DNA of 5,110 nt from Dehalococcoides sp. (GTDB lineage: Bacteria; Chloroflexota; Dehalococcoidia; Dehalococcoidales; RBG-16-60-22), in assembly GCA_030665795.1 (NCBI GenBank), contig DAOUZD010000079.1, positions 1 to 5,110 of the forward strand, read 5' to 3'. A program made the translations under genes and the position numbers. The notes beneath the pieces are model-generated. The model saw only the letters and a list, made by a program, of their open reading frames with translations. It did no database searches and had not been told where the DNA came from. How positions within the stretch are numbered: the first letter of the stretch is position 1; every line of letters starts with the position of its first letter. Below, one piece after another: positions 1-5,110 of the stretch.

Positions 1-1363
1 TGACATTCACTATTGTCCTGCCCTCACTATCTTCGGCGATAGCCCGATCCGGCACCAGCAGGACATTGCTCCGTTTGGCGAGTACAATATCCGCCTCGGC
101 GCTCATGCCAACCTTGATGCCAGAGTCCTCAGGAACATCAAGCTCTATTTTGACCTCATAAAGCACCACCCCACCGACTTCAGTTGGCATCGGGTAAATG
201 GTGGTAAGCACACCCACAAACTCAACATCGGGGAGTGCGTCCAGTTCAATAATGGCTTCCTGCCCCAACTTTACCTCTGGTATGTCTATCTCATCGACCT
301 CCACAATCAGTTCCATGCTGCTGGAGTCAATCAAATGAATCACAGGCTTGGGAGCCATCGTCGGCGAAGGAATAATATCCCCCTCCTCAGCACTGACACT
401 GGTGACTACGCCATCAATAGAGGCGGTGATGATTGCCTCGTCTAGTTGCTTCTGAGCCTGGGCTAGAGACTCCCGGGCTAGCTCTACAGACTGTTGAGCT
501 TGCTTGACCGATTCTTTAGCTGCCTCTATCTGCAATTCCTTTATGGCTATATCTTCGGTTAGTTCATCAAGATTTTTTTGGGCTTGCGCCTCCGCCATCT
601 CTGCCGCTTCAACCTGTTTCTTCTTTATGGCTACTTCCTCAGTATCACGGCCAGATTGCATTGCCTCTAACCTGTCTTTAGCCGCGTTCAGCCTTGATTG
701 GGCGTGGACTATTCGATCTTGCCAAACCTTATAGCCTTCGGTTTTTGGAAAATCCTCTTCGATTTTCGGATAAACTCCTTCGTCTTCCGGCAAATATTTG
801 TACAGCTGCGCTAGACAGTACTCCAGATATCTCTCGGATTCATCTACGTCAGCCTGTGCAATCTTAATGTCTGACCAAGTATATAAATCTTGAGTCTTTT
901 CTAGATTATATTTCGCTTGATCCAGATTTATCTGAGCATTAAATAAGGTTAGCTCCAGTGCATCTTTGGTGTCTCGAATGTTTTTCAGCTCGTATTCGGT
1001 GGTTTGCTGGCTTAACTGTGCCTGGGTCTGGGCTAGTTGCGCCTGAGTCAGGGCTACTTCGGCTTGGGTTTTAGCTAATTCCAAAGCATCGGTATCAAGC
1101 TCGGCTAATACCTCTCCCTTACTAACCTCATCACCCTCCTCAACATGTATTCTATCTATCCGGCCACCACTGCCAAAGCTTAACCTCGCCTCACGAGAAG
1201 CTTCGATGTTACCACTGCCGCTGACACTAATGGTCAAATCACCCCTGACTACCTCAACTAATTGCTCGGTGGTTTCCCCTTCGTCACCGAACGGATTACA
1301 GGCGGTAAGGCTAGCTAAAATCAGACATAGTAGTAAAGCAGTTATTGTTCGCCATCTTATCAT
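1..1363 (-). CDS. Membrane-fusion (HlyD/MacA-like) efflux adaptor lipoprotein, 3' end outside window
   Basis: The reading frame is open from an ATG at 1363 to the left edge: 454 codons are visible and the stop lies outside. A GAGGGAGG ribosome-binding site (1370-1377) sits 6 bases before the ATG. Residues 1-21 form a lipoprotein signal peptide (WRTIT, a hydrophobic stretch, lipobox LTAC with Cys22). Residues 64-90 (GGRIDRIHVEEGDEVSKGEV) are the first half of a biotinyl-lipoyl-like domain. Residues about 93-310 form a long Ala/Gln/Glu/Leu-rich coiled-coil hairpin, broken at 192-210 by a Pro/Gly/acidic loop. Residues about 311-338 (ITASIDGVVTSVSAEEGD) close the lipoyl domain, and a beta-barrel region (about 355-450) follows. 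Family knowledge: such proteins link an inner-membrane transporter, usually an ABC MacB-type or RND pump, to extracytoplasmic steps of export. With a lipid anchor, a MacB/FtsX-like permease encoded beyond the left edge is the likely partner (inference). It is the second gene of an operon with the upstream regulator. Substrate unknown. Confidence 0.9.
   Translation of the reverse strand, partial: MIRWRTITALLLCLILASLTACNPFGDEGETTEQLVEVVRGDLTISVSGSGNIEASREARLSFGSGGRIDRIHVEEGDEVSKGEVLAELDTDALELAKTQAEVALTQAQLAQTQAQLSQQTTEYELKNIRDTKDALELTLFNAQINLDQAKYNLEKTQDLYTWSDIKIAQADVDESERYLEYCLAQLYKYLPEDEGVYPKIEEDFPKTEGYKVWQDRIVHAQSRLNAAKDRLEAMQSGRDTEEVAIKKKQVEAAEMAEAQAQKNLDELTEDIAIKELQIEAAKESVKQAQQSVELARESLAQAQKQLDEAIITASIDGVVTSVSAEEGDIIPSPTMAPKPVIHLIDSSSMELIVEVDEIDIPEVKLGQEAIIELDALPDVEFVGVLTTIYPMPTEVGGVVLYEVKIELDVPEDSGIKVGMSAEADIVLAKRSNVLLVPDRAIAEDSEGRTIVNV
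518..640 (-). repeat. 28-residue (84-base) tandem repeat in the second coiled-coil helix of the membrane-fusion protein
   Basis: Residues 242-254 (EEVAIKKKQVEAA, bases 602-640) recur exactly 28 residues later as EDIAIKELQIEAA (270-282, bases 518-556). The 84-base period equals four heptads, so the coiled-coil register is kept. Across the full 28-residue units about 11 positions are identical. The core codons for Ala-Ile-Lys (GCCATAAAG) are identical between copies, in line with an internal duplication. Confidence 0.6.
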
Positions 1364-1369
1364 TCTAAG

Positions 1370-1377
1370 CCTCCCTC
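1370..1377 (-). promoter_or_regulatory. Strong ribosome-binding site of the membrane-fusion gene
   Basis: The minus strand reads GAGGGAGG, then 6 bases, then the ATG at 1363. This near-perfect anti-16S match fixes the start just ahead of the lipoprotein signal peptide. It also shows that this organism uses canonical Shine-Dalgarno sites, which bears on the start choice for the upstream regulator. Confidence 0.8.
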
Positions 1378-1407
1378 AAGAGAATAATGGACTTATTTCG
1401 GTTGGTT

Positions 1408-1899
1408 TCATTTTATTGGTACCCTATTTTTCTTGTGCTCTTCCTCCCAGCGTTCCAGAAGGGCAGGGAATTCTCGTTCCAAGAAGGTGTACACATCACG
1501 CATCTCCTCTAACCACTTTCGAGTCGGGGGAGTTTTGTCTGTCAATAGTTCCAGTCCGCGTTCAGCCACCTGCCGGACCATCCGAATCTCGTCGACAAGA
1601 CCGCGTCTTATCATGTGCTGCCAAGCATCGGAGCGGAGGCGGAAGTAGTCATGCCGTACCCCTGGCAGGCTGAGCCGCTCAACCAGGCCTAGCTGGATGA
1701 GGTAACGGGTCATGGTGCTGATAGAGCCTTTGCTAGCCATGAGAGCGTCGGTGAGTTCATCGGTCGATTGGTGCGGCGGGTCGGAGATGAGAAGCCAGCC
1801 AAGAATACGGCCGGCCATTCGGGGCAAGCCGGTCTGCTCGAAGACAATGCCGACTTCTTCCACAAACCGTTGCTCTTCATCTTGTCGGTCGTTTTTCAC
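1408..1899 (-). CDS. GbsR/MarR-family winged-helix transcriptional regulator
   Basis: This is a 163-residue protein from GTG at 1899; the frame is also open to an ATG at 1917 (169 residues). I prefer GTG because GGAGG lies 8 bases before it, while the ATG has no ribosome-binding site and sits only about 12 bases from the likely transcription start. Numbered from the ATG, residues about 16-45 (EQRFVEEVGIVFEQTGLPRM) match the GbsR-type N-terminus. Residues 51-81 (STDELTDALMASKGSISTMT) are the helix-turn-helix, and 82-95 (RLSLPGVRHDYFRL) look like the wing. The C-terminal 70 residues are helical and charged, probably for dimerisation. Family knowledge: GbsR-like MarR relatives are cytoplasmic, mostly repressors, often placed beside transporter or osmoprotectant genes. 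The position 44 bases upstream of the efflux adaptor, under one promoter, suggests autoregulation and control of the export operon (inference). The effector is unknown. Confidence 0.88.
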   Translation of the reverse strand: MKNDRQDEEQRFVEEVGIVFEQTGLPRMAGRILGWLLISDPPHQSTDELTDALMASKGSISTMTRYLIQLGLVERLSLPGVRHDYFRLRSDAWQHMIRRGLVDEIRMVRQVAERGLELLTDKTPPTRKWLEEMRDVYTFLEREFPALLERWEEEHKKNRVPIK

Positions 1900-1907
1900 C
1901 CTCGCAT

Positions 1908-1912
1908 CCTCC
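1908..1912 (-). promoter_or_regulatory. Internal ribosome-binding site favouring the GTG start of the regulator
   Basis: GGAGG on the minus strand lies 8 bases upstream of the in-frame GTG at 1899 and just inside the longer frame that starts with ATG at 1917. The spacing is near ideal, and no comparable site precedes the ATG. Confidence 0.55.
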
Positions 1913-1933
1913 AGCATTAGTTTAGTTTATGCT
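1913..1933. promoter_or_regulatory. Inverted repeat AGCAT-N11-ATGCT at the transcription start (possible operator)
   Basis: Two 5-base arms (1913-1917 and 1929-1933) surround the likely transcription start and the ATG at 1917. The spacer carries a repeated TTTAG element. The 16-base arm-to-arm distance is about one and a half helical turns, so a dimeric winged-helix protein contacting both arms is possible but not shown. This is a candidate autoregulatory site only. Confidence 0.25.
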
Positions 1934-1935
1934 TA

Positions 1936-1945
1936 TATTATAATA
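1936..1945. promoter_or_regulatory. 10-base perfect palindrome over the -10 element (possible operator)
   Basis: TATTATAATA is a perfect inverted repeat that contains the whole -10 hexamer. A repressor bound here would block RNA polymerase, and MarR-type proteins commonly bind palindromes over their own promoters. The stretch is entirely A/T, so a palindrome of this length can arise by chance. Confidence 0.25.
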
Positions 1946-1965
1946 AATATTGTATATTTTGTCAA
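1937..1965 (-). promoter_or_regulatory. Consensus sigma-70-type promoter of the regulator-efflux operon
   Basis: On the minus strand TTGACA (1960-1965) is followed after exactly 17 bases by TATAAT (1937-1942). Both hexamers match the housekeeping sigma consensus perfectly and the spacing is optimal. Transcription would begin near 1930, giving a leader of about 30 bases to the preferred GTG start. Such a strong core promoter in front of a regulator gene fits a system held down by repression rather than by weak promoter sequence (inference). Confidence 0.85.
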
Positions 1966-2001
1966 GACAGAAAGTATTGAATTTTATGATTCTTTTATTT
2001 T

Positions 2002-2019
2002 TTGGGGTAATTCGGGTAA
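2002..2019. repeat. Tandem pair of 9-base repeats, TTSGGGTAA
   Basis: TTGGGGTAA (2002-2010) is followed directly by TTCGGGTAA (2011-2019), matching at 8 of 9 positions. The pair lies between the stop codon of the YggT-like remnant and the regulator promoter, about 37 bases upstream of the -35 box. It may be an activator site or simply slippage. The rest of 1966-2020 is AT-rich and shows nothing else convincing, including no intrinsic terminator. Confidence 0.4.
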
Positions 2020-2020
2020 A

Positions 2021-2101
2021 TTAAGGTAGTAAGTTGGCGATAAATTGAAGCAGGATGATGGCAACCATCGGCGTGAAGTCGAACAGGACGGGCACTGTTA
2101 C
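2021..2101 (-). pseudogene. C-terminal remnant of a YggT-family membrane protein gene
   Basis: Directly after the proC stop codon and in the same frame, 26 sense codons run to a TAA at 2021-2023. They encode a peptide containing VLFDFTPMVAIILLQFIANL. The Asp-Phe-x-Pro-Met-Val-Ala pattern followed by a hydrophobic helix resembles the end of YggT-family proteins, small integral membrane proteins of roughly 80-100 residues. The yggT gene commonly lies next to proC. The N-terminal membrane segment and the preceding Arg/Pro-rich loop are absent, and no other frame can supply them because intact proC occupies the upstream sequence. The simplest reading is a deletion that removed most of yggT up to the proC stop. 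Alternatively the stretch could be expressed as a single-helix microprotein from the GTG at 2095, or as a readthrough tail on ProC. The family call rests on pattern memory. Confidence 0.55.
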
Positions 2102-2911
2102 TTACCTGCCTAGTTCTTTAGCTCGGTTATAGGCAGCGGTAACTGCCTGCTGAACTAGGTTGCTGAAGCTGCCCTTTTCAAACTGGAGCATAGCCGCAGC
2201 AGTAGTCCCGCCGGGTGAGGTAACCATTCTTCGCAACTCAGCTGGTGATTTGTCTGATTTTTTGAGTAACTGACTTGAGCCAAGCATTGTCTGGAGCACC
2301 AGTTCCTCTGCCACATCGGGGGAAAGTCCAATCTTTACCGCCGATTCAATCAAGGACTCGACAAAAAGAAAGAAATAAGCCGGCCCGCTACCACTTACCG
2401 CAGTAGCCATATCGAGATATTTTTCATCATCAACATAGATTTCTTTACCCATTGCGCCTAGAATTGAGCTTGTCCATTCCTTTTGCGGTTTGGTTACCTC
2501 AGTCGTAGCTGTCCACACGCTGATGCCCTCACCAATCTGGACAGGAGTATTGGGCATGACCCGAACGACATGCCGGTGATTAAGTCCTTGGCATAAAGTA
2601 TTAATTCTGGCCCCGGCGATGATGGATAAGATGAGCTGAGTCGACTTAAGATGACCACTGATCTCAGGCATTACCTCAGCTAAATTCTGTGGTTTAATCG
2701 CTAGAACGATGATATCACTCTTGTCAGTGGCTTCACGATTATCTTCCGTCACGGTCACGCCGTATTTTTGCTTAAGATGCTGGCGACGTTCCTCCTTAAT
2801 ATCACTAACCCAGATTGCCTCAGGCATGCTCAGCCCTTTGTTCAAAACTGCGGATAGCATCGCTTCACCCATCGCCCCACCACCGATAAAGGCTATTTTC
2901 ATGGTATCCAT
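2102..2911 (-). CDS. proC: Pyrroline-5-carboxylate reductase
   Basis: ProC is a cytoplasmic enzyme that reduces 1-pyrroline-5-carboxylate to L-proline with NAD(P)H, the last step of proline synthesis. From ATG 2911 the protein has 269 residues, the normal family length. The N-terminal Rossmann domain starts with KIAFIGGGAMGEA (residues 5-17), carrying the nucleotide-binding glycine loop. IIVLAIKPQ (67-75) and RVMPNTP (117-123) are typical of the family. The C-terminal dimerisation/catalytic domain has AVSGSGPAY (171-179) and the signature ELRRMVTSPGGTT (225-237). The frame stays open to an ATG at 2959, but that would add 16 residues before the Rossmann strand and overlap leuS; ATG 2902 is another option. 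The gene starts 10 bases after the leuS stop with no strong ribosome-binding site, so translational coupling within a leuS-proC operon is likely (inference). Confidence 0.95.
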   Translation of the reverse strand: MDTMKIAFIGGGAMGEAMLSAVLNKGLSMPEAIWVSDIKEERRQHLKQKYGVTVTEDNREATDKSDIIVLAIKPQNLAEVMPEISGHLKSTQLILSIIAGARINTLCQGLNHRHVVRVMPNTPVQIGEGISVWTATTEVTKPQKEWTSSILGAMGKEIYVDDEKYLDMATAVSGSGPAYFFLFVESLIESAVKIGLSPDVAEELVLQTMLGSSQLLKKSDKSPAELRRMVTSPGGTTAAAMLQFEKGSFSNLVQQAVTAAYNRAKELGR

Positions 2912-2921
2912 CTGGCTGCTT

Positions 2922-5110
2922 TCACTGCACGACAAAATTGACCAACCTACCTGGGACATATATTCTTTTTAGAACTTTTTTACCCTCAAGGTAAGCATTG
3001 ACTCGTTTGGCTCTATCGAGTAGCAATTGCGGAAGTTCTGCCTCAGTGATAGACGCCGGGACGGTGATACGATCACGCAGCTTACCATTGACCTGAACCA
3101 CTAGGGTAATCTCTTCATCCTTGGCGAGCTTCTCATCCCATTGCGGCCAGCTTTGGTTATGAATGCTATACTCACGCCTTGTCTTCTCCCATAACTCCTC
3201 GGTCAGATGGGGAGCAGTAGGTGCCAGGAGCCGTAGCAGGATGCTTATCGACCCTTCCCAGGCAGAAGAGGCAACTACTTGTGTTTCCTTCACTTTGGCT
3301 AGATAGTTAGTCAACTCCATCAGTGTGGATATCATCGTATTGAAATGAAGTCTTTCTAGGTCATCGGTTACTCTCCTTATCGTCTGGTGAGTAATGCGGG
3401 ATAGCTCCTGCTCTGCTTTCTGCCTGGCCTCTTGATTAAGGGTTTCATCTTGGCTATATCCTCCCAGCACCAGATGCCACAACCGATTAAGCCAGCGACT
3501 TACTCCGCTGATGCCGCTGTCGTTCCACTCGCCACCCTGTTCCCAGGGTGCCAAGAACATAAGGTAAGCACGTACTGCGTCTGCTCCCACCTCAGAGACA
3601 TATTCATCCGGAGTAATCACATTGCCTCGTGATTTACTCATTTTCTGCTTCTCGGCAATAATAATCCCCTGGTTAAACATGCGGTTAAAGGGCTCATCAA
3701 AGTCAACTAGTCCTATGTCCCGGATTGCCTTAATGAAGAAGCGGGAATAGAGTAGATGCATCACGGCGTGCTCCGCACCACCAGTATAAAGATCTACCGG
3801 CATCCAGCATTTTACCTTATCAGCATCAAATGGGGCGGTATCACAATTGGGGCTAGTATAGCGCAAAAAATACCAATTGGAACACATAAAGGTGTCCATA
3901 GTGTCAGTCTCCCGCTTGGCTGGAGCACTGCAGCGGGGACAAATGGTATTGACAAACTGCTCATGGTATTTTAGCGGCGATTCCCCAGTGGGTCTGAACT
4001 CAGCGTCTTCTGGTAGCAGTACTGGTAGGTCTTCCTCTGGGACGGGGACGATGCCACACTTTTCGCAGTAAATCATGGGTATTGGCGCTCCCCAGTAACG
4101 CTGGCGGGAGATGAGCCAATCACGAAGTCGATAGGTTATGGTTCGCTTGCCCCAGCCTTTCTCCTCAAGAAAGTCGGAAATCACTTCTATGCCTTGCTGG
4201 CTGGGAAGCCCGTTAAACTGTGCCGAGTTCACCATAACACCTGGTTCGATATAGGCTTCTTTCAGCTCCTCATCCTGCCACTCCGGTGGAGCTACCACCA
4301 CTCGTATTGACAGGTTATACTTCTTGGCAAAAATAAAATCACGCTCATCATGGGCGGGTACCCCCATTACCGCTCCCGTACCATAGCTCAATAGAACATA
4401 GTCAGCAATCCAGATGGGCACCTTTTCCCCATTAAGTCGATTGATGACATAGGCCCCAATAAATATCCCGTCTTTTTCCTTCTCCGTTGATAGGCGTTCT
4501 ATTTCACTCAGACGCCTTGATTTAGTAATGTAATCCTCAACTTCGGCTCTTTTATCTGGTGTGGTCAGTACTGACACCAGCGGGTGCTCCGGGGCCAGAA
4601 CCATAAAAGTAACGCCAAAGGTAGTATCGGGACGAGTGGTAAATACTCTGATATCTTTTTCTTCCGTGCCGGGATGCTCAAGGTCAAAGGAAATTTCCGT
4701 ACCCTGGCTCTTACCTATCCAGTTCCGCTGCATCGTTTTTATCGGCTCAGACCAGATGGTGTCTTTGTATTCTAGAAGTTCATCGGCATATTTAGTGATA
4801 CGGAAGAACCATTGCTCTAGGTCTCGTCGGGTCACCGCGGTACCGCAGCGCTCGCAGAAGCCTCCGCCCACCACCTGTTCGTTGGCCAACACTGTCTGGC
4901 AGCGGGGACACCAGTTAACCGGAGCCTTGGCTCGATAAGCCAGATCGGCCTCATAGAGCTTCAAGAAGAACCACTCTGTCCACTTGTAATACTCCGGCAG
5001 GCAGCTGACTACCTCCCGACTCCAGTCATAGATGGCGCCGATGCTCTTGAGTTGACGACGCATGTTGTCTACGTTTTGCATCGTCCAGATGAAGGGGTGA
5101 ATGCCTCGTT
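2922..5110 (-). CDS. leuS: Leucyl-tRNA synthetase, N-terminus outside window
   Basis: LeuRS charges tRNA-Leu with leucine using ATP and hydrolyses mischarged tRNA. The frame is open to the right edge, with 728 codons visible. The edge encodes RGIHPFIWTMQNVDNMRRQL, an internal LeuRS segment, so the ATG at 5081 is not the start; roughly 85-95 residues including the HIGH motif are missing. Counting from Met at 5081, a zinc ribbon has CPRC and CERC (58-61, 76-79). The CP1 editing domain has TTRPDTTFG (148-156) and GTGAVMGVPAHDERDF (234-249). A second CxxC pair lies at 339-342 and 381-384. The catalytic KMSKS loop is at 480-484 (bases 3630-3644). An anticodon-binding helical domain follows, then the C-terminal VQVNGKLRDR domain (662-671) ending in VPGRLVNFVV. 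All visible functional segments are intact. An atypical MCSNWYF stands where MDSSWYF-like sequence is usual. It is followed after 10 bases by proC. Confidence 0.97.
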   Translation of the reverse strand, partial: RGIHPFIWTMQNVDNMRRQLKSIGAIYDWSREVVSCLPEYYKWTEWFFLKLYEADLAYRAKAPVNWCPRCQTVLANEQVVGGGFCERCGTAVTRRDLEQWFFRITKYADELLEYKDTIWSEPIKTMQRNWIGKSQGTEISFDLEHPGTEEKDIRVFTTRPDTTFGVTFMVLAPEHPLVSVLTTPDKRAEVEDYITKSRRLSEIERLSTEKEKDGIFIGAYVINRLNGEKVPIWIADYVLLSYGTGAVMGVPAHDERDFIFAKKYNLSIRVVVAPPEWQDEELKEAYIEPGVMVNSAQFNGLPSQQGIEVISDFLEEKGWGKRTITYRLRDWLISRQRYWGAPIPMIYCEKCGIVPVPEEDLPVLLPEDAEFRPTGESPLKYHEQFVNTICPRCSAPAKRETDTMDTFMCSNWYFLRYTSPNCDTAPFDADKVKCWMPVDLYTGGAEHAVMHLLYSRFFIKAIRDIGLVDFDEPFNRMFNQGIIIAEKQKMSKSRGNVITPDEYVSEVGADAVRAYLMFLAPWEQGGEWNDSGISGVSRWLNRLWHLVLGGYSQDETLNQEARQKAEQELSRITHQTIRRVTDDLERLHFNTMISTLMELTNYLAKVKETQVVASSAWEGSISILLRLLAPTAPHLTEELWEKTRREYSIHNQSWPQWDEKLAKDEEITLVVQVNGKLRDRITVPASITEAELPQLLLDRAKRVNAYLEGKKVLKRIYVPGRLVNFVVQ

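Noticed and set aside
1971..1995. GAAT/ATTC inverted repeat with T-rich flank as an intrinsic terminator
   Set aside because: The stem is only 4 A/T-rich pairs and there is no T run after it in the direction of transcription of these genes.
504..2029. Plus-strand open frames at 504-734, 1206-1673, 1433-1648 and 1712-2029
   Set aside because: They lie antisense to the membrane-fusion and regulator genes, their translations are low-complexity Ser/Arg-rich sequence with no recognisable domain, and they lack good ribosome-binding sites.
2021..2101. In-frame stop within a longer proC-yggT fusion (stop-codon readthrough or recoding)
   Set aside because: ProC is already complete at its stop and nothing at the TAA suggests recoding; a deletion scar explains the shared frame more simply.
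2912..2959. Extended proC start at ATG 2959
   Set aside because: It adds 16 non-family residues before the Rossmann strand and overlaps the end of leuS by 38 bases; ATG 2911 gives the normal length.
2709..4938. Plus-strand open frames antisense to proC and leuS (2709-2972, 3432-3632, 3756-3974, 3877-4071, 4561-4938, 4584-4775)
   Set aside because: They are shadows of two strongly conserved enzyme genes, and none encodes a recognisable protein.
5079..5081. leuS start at ATG 5081
   Set aside because: The frame continues upstream to the window edge with conserved LeuRS sequence (GIHPFIWTM), and the HIGH-motif region must lie outside, so this Met is internal.
1..5110. CRISPR array, insertion sequence, tRNA, rRNA or riboswitch
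   Set aside because: No spaced identical repeats, transposase-like frames, cloverleaf-like segments or structured leader were seen; the only gap over 100 bases is 1918-2101, which is accounted for above.

Overview
The window looks like an ordinary bacterial chromosome segment of roughly balanced base composition, with every supportable gene on the minus strand. Read in the direction of transcription (from position 5110 down to 1) it holds: the 3' nine-tenths of leuS (leucyl-tRNA synthetase), a complete proC (pyrroline-5-carboxylate reductase), a 27-codon remnant that looks like the C-terminus of a YggT-family membrane protein, an AT-rich gap with a perfect consensus sigma-70-type promoter, a GbsR/MarR-type winged-helix regulator, and the first 454 codons of a lipoprotein membrane-fusion (HlyD/MacA-like efflux adaptor) subunit that runs off the left edge.

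The style of the proteins (a lipobox-bearing membrane-fusion protein with a very long coiled-coil hairpin, a GbsR-like regulator, a bacterial LeuRS with intact zinc ribbons) suggests a Chloroflexota/Dehalococcoidia-like bacterium. This is an impression from remembered family resemblance, not from a search, and should be treated as tentative.

Right half (about 2021-5110): a housekeeping block. leuS and proC are separated by 10 bases and are probably cotranscribed, with proC translation likely coupled to leuS termination because no strong ribosome-binding site precedes it. proC is often followed by yggT in bacteria; here only a YggT-like tail follows, starting directly after the proC stop codon, which suggests a deletion.

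Left half (about 1-1965): an efflux module. The regulator is driven by a TTGACA-17-TATAAT promoter with small inverted repeats around the -10 and the likely transcription start. The membrane-fusion gene follows 44 bases downstream with a strong ribosome-binding site, so the two form an operon that probably continues off the window into an ABC ATPase and a MacB/FtsX-like permease (inference). The regulator probably controls the operon and its own expression.

I see no CRISPR array, insertion sequence, tRNA or rRNA, and no convincing intrinsic terminator. I did not find a clearly new biological system. The most unusual items are the yggT deletion scar and the architecture of the membrane-fusion protein hairpin.
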